A stretch of 64,000 nt of DNA from Streptomyces sp. 549. Lineage in GTDB: Bacteria; Actinomycetota; Actinomycetes; Streptomycetales; Streptomycetaceae. The stretch lies in NCBI RefSeq assembly GCF_030124175.1, contig NZ_JASKMT010000028.1, positions 1 through 64,000 on the forward strand, in the 5' to 3' direction. The notes under the pieces were generated by a model that ran no database searches, was not told the origin of the DNA, and worked only from the letters and a program-made list of their open reading frames with translations. The translations under genes and the position numbers were made by a program. The stretch's first letter is position 1. The number at the start of each line of letters is the position of its first letter. Shown piece after piece: positions 59,260-64,000 of this stretch.

Positions 59260-60012
59260 TCACGCATGCCAGTCGAGCGGGACGTCACGGCTGCGGTCCC
59301 AGGGCCGCTCCCAGCCGGAGAAGTGCAGCAGCCGGTCGATCACGCCGGCGGTGAAACCCCACACCAGAGCGCCGTTGACCAGGAAGCAGGGGCCCCGGTA
59401 ACCGCTGGGGTGCACGGCCATGCCGCGGTTCGCCGGGTCGGTCAGTTCGGTGACAGGCGCGGTGAACACGCGGGCCGTCTCGCCCGCGTCGACCGCACCG
59501 ACCGGCGTCGGCTCCCGCCACCAGCCCAGCACGGGCGTGACGACGAAGCGGCTCACCGGGATGTAGAGCCGCGGCAGCACACCGAACACCTGGACGCCCG
59601 CCGGGTCGAGGCCGGTCTCCTCCTCGGCCTCCCGCAGCGCCGCCCGTACCGGACCGTCCCCCTCCGGGTCGCCGTCCTCCGGGTCGAGCGCGCCGCCGGG
59701 GAAGGAGGGCTGCCCGGGGTGCGAGCGCAGGTTCGTCGCGCGTTCCATCAGCAGCAGCTCAGGGCCGGCCGCCGAGGCACCGAACAGCACCAGTACCGCG
59801 GACTGCCGCCCGCCGTCGGCCGGCGGCAGGAAGCGGCTGAGCTGCTCGGGCCGGATCGTCGCGGCGGTCCGCGCCACCGGAAGCAGCCAGTCGGGCAGGC
59901 CGTCCTCGCTCACCGGCGGCGTGTGCGGCGCCTGCTCCGCAGGCCGTGTATGCGCCGCCTGCTCCGCAGGCCGTGTATGCGCCGCCTGCTCCGCAGGCCG
60001 CGCCCTGCTCAC
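59260..60012 (-). CDS. Nudix hydrolase, CoA pyrophosphatase type
   Basis: A 250-residue Nudix enzyme. CoA-pyrophosphatase marker RSHPGQPSFPGG followed by the Nudix box GALDPED...VRAALREAEEETGL (about residues 100-128). It should cut CoA or related dinucleotides. The first 30 residues are three copies of a 9-residue motif (RPAEQAAHT) from a 27-bp tandem repeat, unrelated to function. Positional match to Rv3672c between MarP and nth. Confidence 0.88.
   Translation of the reverse strand: MSRARPAEQAAHTRPAEQAAHTRPAEQAPHTPPVSEDGLPDWLLPVARTAATIRPEQLSRFLPPADGGRQSAVLVLFGASAAGPELLLMERATNLRSHPGQPSFPGGALDPEDGDPEGDGPVRAALREAEEETGLDPAGVQVFGVLPRLYIPVSRFVVTPVLGWWREPTPVGAVDAGETARVFTAPVTELTDPANRGMAVHPSGYRGPCFLVNGALVWGFTAGVIDRLLHFSGWERPWDRSRDVPLDWHA
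59928..60000. repeat. 27-bp tandem repeat in Nudix gene 5' end
   Basis: Nearly three copies of a 27-bp unit (GCCTGCTCCGCAGGCCGTGT core) in phase with the reading frame, giving RPAEQAAHT / RPAEQAPHT repeats at the N-terminus. Confidence 0.85.
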
Positions 60013-60058
60013 GCGCCACCCCGCACGTGCACGCCCCGGACGCCCGCATTCCGGGTGC

Positions 60059-61117
60059 TCATCGGGCCGCCAGCGGCGGGGCGGGCTGCCCCGGGTAGTC
60101 GGCCGGGGGCTTCAGCCGCTGGCCGGGCAGGCCGCCCAGCTCGTACTTCAGCAGCTTCTTCGCCTTCTCCGGGTCGGTCTCGCCCTCGCCGTAGGCGGGG
60201 CAGAGGTCGGTGATCGGGCAGGCTCCGCAGGCGGGCTTGCGGGAGTGGCACACGCGGCGGCCGTGGAAGATCGTGCGGTGCGAGAACATCGTCCACTCGC
60301 TCTTGGGGATGATCTCCGCGATCTCCGCCTCGACCTTCTCCGGCTCGCTCTGCTCGGTCAGGCCCCAGCGGCGCACCAGCCGGCCGAAGTGCGTGTCGAC
60401 GGTGAGTCCGGGCACGCCGAAGGCGTTGCCCAGCACCACGAACGCGGTCTTGCGACCCACACCCGGCAGCGACACCAGGTCGTCGAGCCGCCCTGGCACC
60501 TCACCGCCGAAGTTGTCGCGCAGCGCGGCGGACAGACCCAGCAGCGCCTTGGCCTTGTTGCGGAAGAAGCCGGTGGGGCGGATCAGCTCCTCCAGCGCCT
60601 CCGGGTCCGCAGCCGCCATGTCCTCCGGGGTGGGATAGGCGGTGAAGAGGGCGGGCGTCGTCTGGTTGACCCGCAGGTCCGTGGTCTGCGCGGACAGCAC
60701 GGTGGCCACCAGCAGCTCGAACGGGTTCTCGAAGTCCAGCTCGGGGTGCGCGTAGTAGTACGCCTCGGTCAGCTCGCGGTTGATGCGCCGCGCCCGCCGC
60801 ACCATCGCCAGCCGCGACTCCCTCTTCGCGGGGGCCTTCCTGGCCGCCTTCACGGGAACCTTCTCCTCCGCACCCTTCTTCTCGGGCGACTTCTTCTCCG
60901 TCGCCTTCTTCACAGCCGCCTTCCCGGCGGCCGACTTCTTCGCCGGAGGGGTGGTGGTGGAGGGGCGGGCCGGGGCCTTGGCGGCGGCCTTCTTGGCGGG
61001 GATCTCCGCCGGGGCGTCCGCGACGGCGACGGCGTCCGCGTCGGACACCGGTCTGCCGTCGGCGCTCGTCTTCTCGGCCTGCTGCGCGGCGGGCTGCCGG
61101 ACGGACTTCTCGCTCAC
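60059..61117 (-). CDS. nth: Endonuclease III with Lys/Ala/Pro-rich N-terminal tail
   Basis: A 352-residue DNA glycosylase/AP lyase for oxidised pyrimidines. Catalytic core (residues about 125-340): helix-hairpin-helix LPGVGRKTAFVVLGNAF with the nucleophilic Lys, catalytic Asp in TVDTHFGRLV, and the [4Fe-4S] cluster pattern CHSRKPACGACPITDLC (C-x6-C-x2-C-x5-C). The first about 105 residues are a basic Lys/Ala/Pro repeat tail (AKKAAAKAPARP, KKATEKKSPEKKG), like histone H1 tails. Start: GTG 61117 with AAGGAG four bases upstream; GTG 61141 (NEAPRRA) also possible. Conserved next to crp. Confidence 0.9.
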   Translation of the reverse strand: MSEKSVRQPAAQQAEKTSADGRPVSDADAVAVADAPAEIPAKKAAAKAPARPSTTTPPAKKSAAGKAAVKKATEKKSPEKKGAEEKVPVKAARKAPAKRESRLAMVRRARRINRELTEAYYYAHPELDFENPFELLVATVLSAQTTDLRVNQTTPALFTAYPTPEDMAAADPEALEELIRPTGFFRNKAKALLGLSAALRDNFGGEVPGRLDDLVSLPGVGRKTAFVVLGNAFGVPGLTVDTHFGRLVRRWGLTEQSEPEKVEAEIAEIIPKSEWTMFSHRTIFHGRRVCHSRKPACGACPITDLCPAYGEGETDPEKAKKLLKYELGGLPGQRLKPPADYPGQPAPPLAAR

Positions 61118-61466
61118 TGCTCTCCTTGGCGCCTCGTTCACCGACTGCCCCCGCCGCGCACGGCAGCGCCTGCACGACGCGCCCCTGCCACACCGGCGGG
61201 CGCGTGTTCGCCCAGAGCGAAACCAGCGGGTTCACCCACCCGTCCGGCCCCCCTTTCCGTGTGCGCTCAGCGGGTACTGGACACCCGGCCAGCGTAAGGG
61301 GGCGTACCGACATTCGCCCCGCTCATGGCCGATTAACAGCCCAATCGGACCCCTGCCGCATCCCGCAAACGCCGAGTGAGTCAAACTTGTGACTGATCGC
61401 ACTGTTTCAAACGTCCGGCATCATGGGGGCCACAACCCTCTGGGCAGGTCGACAAGGAGAGAACTC
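61118..61466. other. Divergent region before nth and crp
   Basis: 349 bp containing both promoters. An AT-richer stretch around 61320-61420 includes a candidate Crp site listed separately. No RNA structure seen. Confidence 0.5.
61388..61403. promoter_or_regulatory. Candidate Crp autoregulatory site
   Basis: The 16-bp sequence TGTGACTGATCGCACT is an imperfect palindrome close to the CRP consensus (TGTGA-N6-TCACA) and to the GTG-N6-GNCAC motif reported for Streptomyces Crp. It lies 64 bp upstream of the crp start, in a suitable place for autoregulation. Confidence 0.5.
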
Positions 61467-62141
61467 GTGGACGACGTTCTGCGGCGCGCCCCGCTGTTCG
61501 CGGCGCTCGATGAGGAGCAGGCGGCAGAGCTGCGTGCCTCCATGTCCGAGACGACGCTGGCCCGTGGCGAGGCCCTGTTCCACGAGGGTGACCCCGGCGA
61601 CCGGCTCTACGTGGTGACCGAGGGCAAGGTGAAGCTGCACCGCACCTCGCCCGACGGTCGCGAGAACATGCTCGCCGTCCTGGGCCCGGGCGAGCTGATC
61701 GGTGAGCTGTCGCTCTTCGATCCCGGCCCCCGCACCGCCACCGCCACCGCGCTGACCGAGGTGAAGCTGCTCGGGCTCGGCCACGGCGACCTCCAGCCCT
61801 GGCTGAACGTCCGGCCCGAGGTCGCGACGGCCCTGCTGCGGGCAGTCGCCCGCCGGCTGCGGCGCACCAACGACTCGATGTCGGACCTGGTCTTCTCCGA
61901 CGTGCCCGGCCGTGTCGCCAAGGCCCTGCTGGACCTCTCCCGCCGGTTCGGCGTGCAGTCCGACGAGGGCATCCACGTCGTGCACGACCTCACGCAGGAG
62001 GAGCTGGCCCAGCTGGTCGGCGCGTCCCGCGAGACCGTCAACAAGGCGCTCGCCGACTTCGCCGGCCGCGGCTGGCTGCGTCTTGAGGCACGCGCGGTGA
62101 TCCTGCTCGACGTCGAGCGGCTCGCCAAGCGCTCCCGCTGA
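61467..62141 (+). CDS. crp: cAMP receptor protein Crp
   Basis: A 224-residue Crp/Fnr regulator from GTG 61467 (AAGGAGA upstream). Cyclic-nucleotide domain residues about 10-130, including FHEGDPGDRLYVVTEGKVKLHR and the phosphate-binding cassette GELIGELSLFDPGPRTATATA. The C-terminal winged HTH is DLTQEELAQLVGASRETVNKALADFAGRGWLRL (about residues 171-203). In S. coelicolor Crp controls germination, morphology and antibiotic production; this protein is almost certainly its orthologue by length, sequence pattern and neighbours. Confidence 0.95.
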   Translation: MDDVLRRAPLFAALDEEQAAELRASMSETTLARGEALFHEGDPGDRLYVVTEGKVKLHRTSPDGRENMLAVLGPGELIGELSLFDPGPRTATATALTEVKLLGLGHGDLQPWLNVRPEVATALLRAVARRLRRTNDSMSDLVFSDVPGRVAKALLDLSRRFGVQSDEGIHVVHDLTQEELAQLVGASRETVNKALADFAGRGWLRLEARAVILLDVERLAKRSR

Positions 62142-62229
62142 CCCGCCGGCCCACCCGCGGACCTGCCGCTCGCCGCGCCCCGACGTGAACCGCCGGGGTG
62201 CGGCTTCGGCCTTGCGGCACGCCCGGGCG

Positions 62230-63060
62230 TCAGATCAGTCCGTGTTCGCGCAGGTACTCCAGTTGGGCCTGCACCGACTGCTCCGCCGCCGGCCACAGGC
62301 TGCGGTCCACGTCCGAGTAGACATGCGCGACGACCTCGCCCGCCGTGCGGTAGCCGATCTCCACGGCCGTCTCCACCTGGGCCAGCCGCTTCGCCCGGTG
62401 CACCAGGTAGTACTCGATCGCCCCGCGCGGGTCCTCGAGCACCGGCCCGTGCCCAGGCAGCACCGTCCGCACGTCTTCGTCGACCACCAGCGAGCGCAGC
62501 CGCCGCAGCGAGTCGAGGTACTCGCCGAGCCGGCCGTCGGGATGGGCGACGACGGTGGTCCCCCGGCCCAGCACGGTGTCCCCGGTCAGCAGCGCCCGGT
62601 CGGCGGGCAGGTGGAAGCACAGCGAGTCGTGGGTGTGCCCGGGGCTGGGGACGACCCACAGCTCCAGGCCGCCGGTGGTCACCACGTCCCCGGCCACCAG
62701 CCCCTCACCGCCCAGCTTCAGCCTCGGGTCGAGAGCGCGGACCGGCGCGCCCGTCAGCTCCGCGAACCGCGCGGCGCCCTCGCAGTGGTCGGCGTGGCCG
62801 TGGGTGAGCAGCGTCGTGCCCACCCTTCGCCCGCCGCGCTCGACCGCCGCGAGGACCGCCGCGAGATGGCCCTCGTCCAGAGGTCCCGGGTCCACCACGA
62901 CCGCCAGCTCGGAGTCCGGTTCGGCGACGATCCAGGTGTTCGTGCCGTCCAGCGTCATCACCGACGGGTTGGGGGCCAGCACGGACTCGGTCCGCTCGGT
63001 GGCACACCCGCCGAGGGCCCCGTCGCGGGGGCGTCCGGGAAGTGCGGCGTCGTCGCTCAT
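62230..63060 (-). CDS. Metallo-beta-lactamase-fold hydrolase
   Basis: A 276-residue hydrolase with the HxHxDH metal site LLTHGHADHCEGAARF (about residues 80-95), then the downstream ligands SPGHTHDSLCF and GDTVLGRGT, and HGPVLEDPRGAIEYYLVHR near the end. It resembles glyoxalase II/RNase-BN-like LACTB2 proteins that hydrolyse thioesters or RNA. ATG 63060 overlaps the upstream Nudix stop, so the two form an operon. M. tuberculosis Rv3677c has this place. Substrate unknown. Confidence 0.88.
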   Translation of the reverse strand: MSDDAALPGRPRDGALGGCATERTESVLAPNPSVMTLDGTNTWIVAEPDSELAVVVDPGPLDEGHLAAVLAAVERGGRRVGTTLLTHGHADHCEGAARFAELTGAPVRALDPRLKLGGEGLVAGDVVTTGGLELWVVPSPGHTHDSLCFHLPADRALLTGDTVLGRGTTVVAHPDGRLGEYLDSLRRLRSLVVDEDVRTVLPGHGPVLEDPRGAIEYYLVHRAKRLAQVETAVEIGYRTAGEVVAHVYSDVDRSLWPAAEQSVQAQLEYLREHGLI

Positions 63061-63983
63061 ATGGTGAAGATCCTCTTCTCGAACTCCTCATGACCGGGCC
63101 AGCTCAGCACGATCTCCTCACCCTCCAGGGTCGCGCGGGCGAGCACCGGCGTCAGGTCCCGGTCGGCGGAAGCGGCCAGCGCCGCCGCCGCGGTGGTGCA
63201 CGGCGCGATCTCCCGCAGCGTGGCGATGGTCGGCGGCATCATCAGCAGCTCACCCCGGTCGTACCCGGCAGCGGCCTCCGCAGGCCTGATCCACACCGTC
63301 CGGTCCGCCTCCCCCGACACGTCACGGGTGCGCTGCCCCTCGGGCAGCGCGGCGACGAAGAACCACGTGTCGTAGCGGCGGCTCTCGAACTCGGGCGTGA
63401 TCCACCGCGCCCAGGCCCCCAGCAGGTCGCTGCGCAGCGCCAGCGAGCGCCGCTCCAGGAAGTCCGCGAACGCCAGCTCGTGGGCCACCAGGGCCCTGCG
63501 GTCGGCCTCCCAGTCGTCGCCGGTCGTGTCGGCGACGACGGAGTCCGCGTCGCTGCCCGCGAGTAGCACACCGGCCTCCTCGAAGGTCTCCCGCACGGCC
63601 GCGCACACCACGGCCTGCGCCTCGGCGGGCGGAACGCCCAGCCGGCGCGCCCACTCCTCCCGCGACGGGCCGGCCCAGCGCACCTCGGCCTCGTCCCGCG
63701 GGTCGACGCCGCCGCCCGGGTAGGCGTAGGCGCCGCCCGCGAAGGCCATGGAGGCGCTGCGGCGCAGCATGTGCACCGACGGGCCGCCGTCGGCCCCGGC
63801 CGTGCCTGCCGGGGCGCCTGGGGCGTGCGGGGCGCCCGGGGCGTGTGCGGCGCGGGGCTGGTCGTCCCGCAAGAGCATGACGGTGGCGGCCCGCCGCGGC
63901 TGCACCGGCACCAGCTCGCCCCGGGACAGCGCCCGGATACGGTCCGGCCACTCGGCGGGGTACCACTGACCGTTCTTCGACAT
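63057..63983 (-). CDS. Nudix hydrolase (upstream partner of MBL-fold gene)
   Basis: A 308-residue Nudix-fold protein. A start-proximal RRAATVMLLRDDQ strand, then MAFAGGAYAYPGGGVDPRDE, then the box with AEAQAVVCAAVRETFEEAGVLLAG (about residues 108-128), which keeps RE-x2-EE. A Gly/Ala/Pro-rich loop (about 45-70) separates the strands. ATG 63983 lies 17 bases from the window end, so no upstream context can be read; the start MSKNGQWYPAEWPDRI is plausible. Substrate unknown. Confidence 0.87.
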   Translation of the reverse strand: MSKNGQWYPAEWPDRIRALSRGELVPVQPRRAATVMLLRDDQPRAAHAPGAPHAPGAPAGTAGADGGPSVHMLRRSASMAFAGGAYAYPGGGVDPRDEAEVRWAGPSREEWARRLGVPPAEAQAVVCAAVRETFEEAGVLLAGSDADSVVADTTGDDWEADRRALVAHELAFADFLERRSLALRSDLLGAWARWITPEFESRRYDTWFFVAALPEGQRTRDVSGEADRTVWIRPAEAAAGYDRGELLMMPPTIATLREIAPCTTAAAALAASADRDLTPVLARATLEGEEIVLSWPGHEEFEKRIFTI

Positions 63984-64000
63984 GGCCGGATCGTACGGCC

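Overview
This 64 kb window is chromosomal DNA of a Streptomyces or very close relative. GC is very high, spacing is tight, GTG and TTG starts are common, and the content is actinobacterial core: bldG with its anti-sigma partner, a lysine-tailed topA, a permease-fused thymidylate kinase, a proton-pumping pyrophosphatase, acs, nhaA, nth and crp. From memory (not searched), the order matches the part of the S. coelicolor chromosome running from holB/tmk/topA through bldG to acs and crp. The segment from the Tad locus to crp also resembles M. tuberculosis Rv3654c-Rv3677c.

Layout. 1-60 is pure G, probably not biology. 61-2216 (minus) is a molybdate uptake operon (HTH-TOBE regulator, modA, modB cut by the edge). 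2.4-10.3 kb is accessory: an internally deleted hydrolase, a lipoprotein with two similar repeats, a UvrA-like resistance ATPase divergent from its TetR regulator, a zinc alcohol dehydrogenase, two small conserved proteins and a methyltransferase. 10.4-11.25 kb is a gene graveyard (decayed Uma2 nuclease, decayed antitoxin, decayed PIN toxin) ending at tRNA-Thr(CGT). 11.6-16.1 kb holds a drug-efflux MFS pump, a secreted peptidase and holB. 16.2-21.6 kb looks like inserted accessory DNA. It carries the most unusual gene of the window, a 543-residue fusion of a squalene/phytoene synthase domain and a complete cis-prenyltransferase, followed by a Tat-exported unknown protein, a secreted stalk protein and an L,D-transpeptidase.

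21.8-39.1 kb is core: tmk, topA, a TM2/DUF2752/TM2 set, a methyltransferase, a lipoprotein, hppA, the bldG switch and an MrfA-like helicase. 39.0-44.3 kb (minus) is a seven-gene Tad/Flp secretion locus with stop-start overlaps. The divergent gap behind it holds a 6C small RNA with two C-loop hairpins, and the next gap, after the HAD phosphatase, can fold as a rod like 6S RNA. 46-64 kb holds a Fic-like protein, a MinD/CooC-like ATPase, a deacetylase-like lipoprotein, a SulP-carbonic anhydrase fusion, acs, nhaA, a holin-X protein, a hydrolase lacking its nucleophile, a MarP-type protease, a CoA Nudix enzyme, nth, crp, a metallo-beta-lactamase-fold hydrolase and a second Nudix enzyme.

The best candidate for an undescribed system is the prenyl synthase fusion at 16680-18311. 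Second-tier items are the two small RNAs, the in-frame repeat tracts in modA/modB, the decayed toxin-antitoxin area, and conserved-looking enzymes that lack key residues. All functions are inferred from motifs seen by eye; no database search was run.
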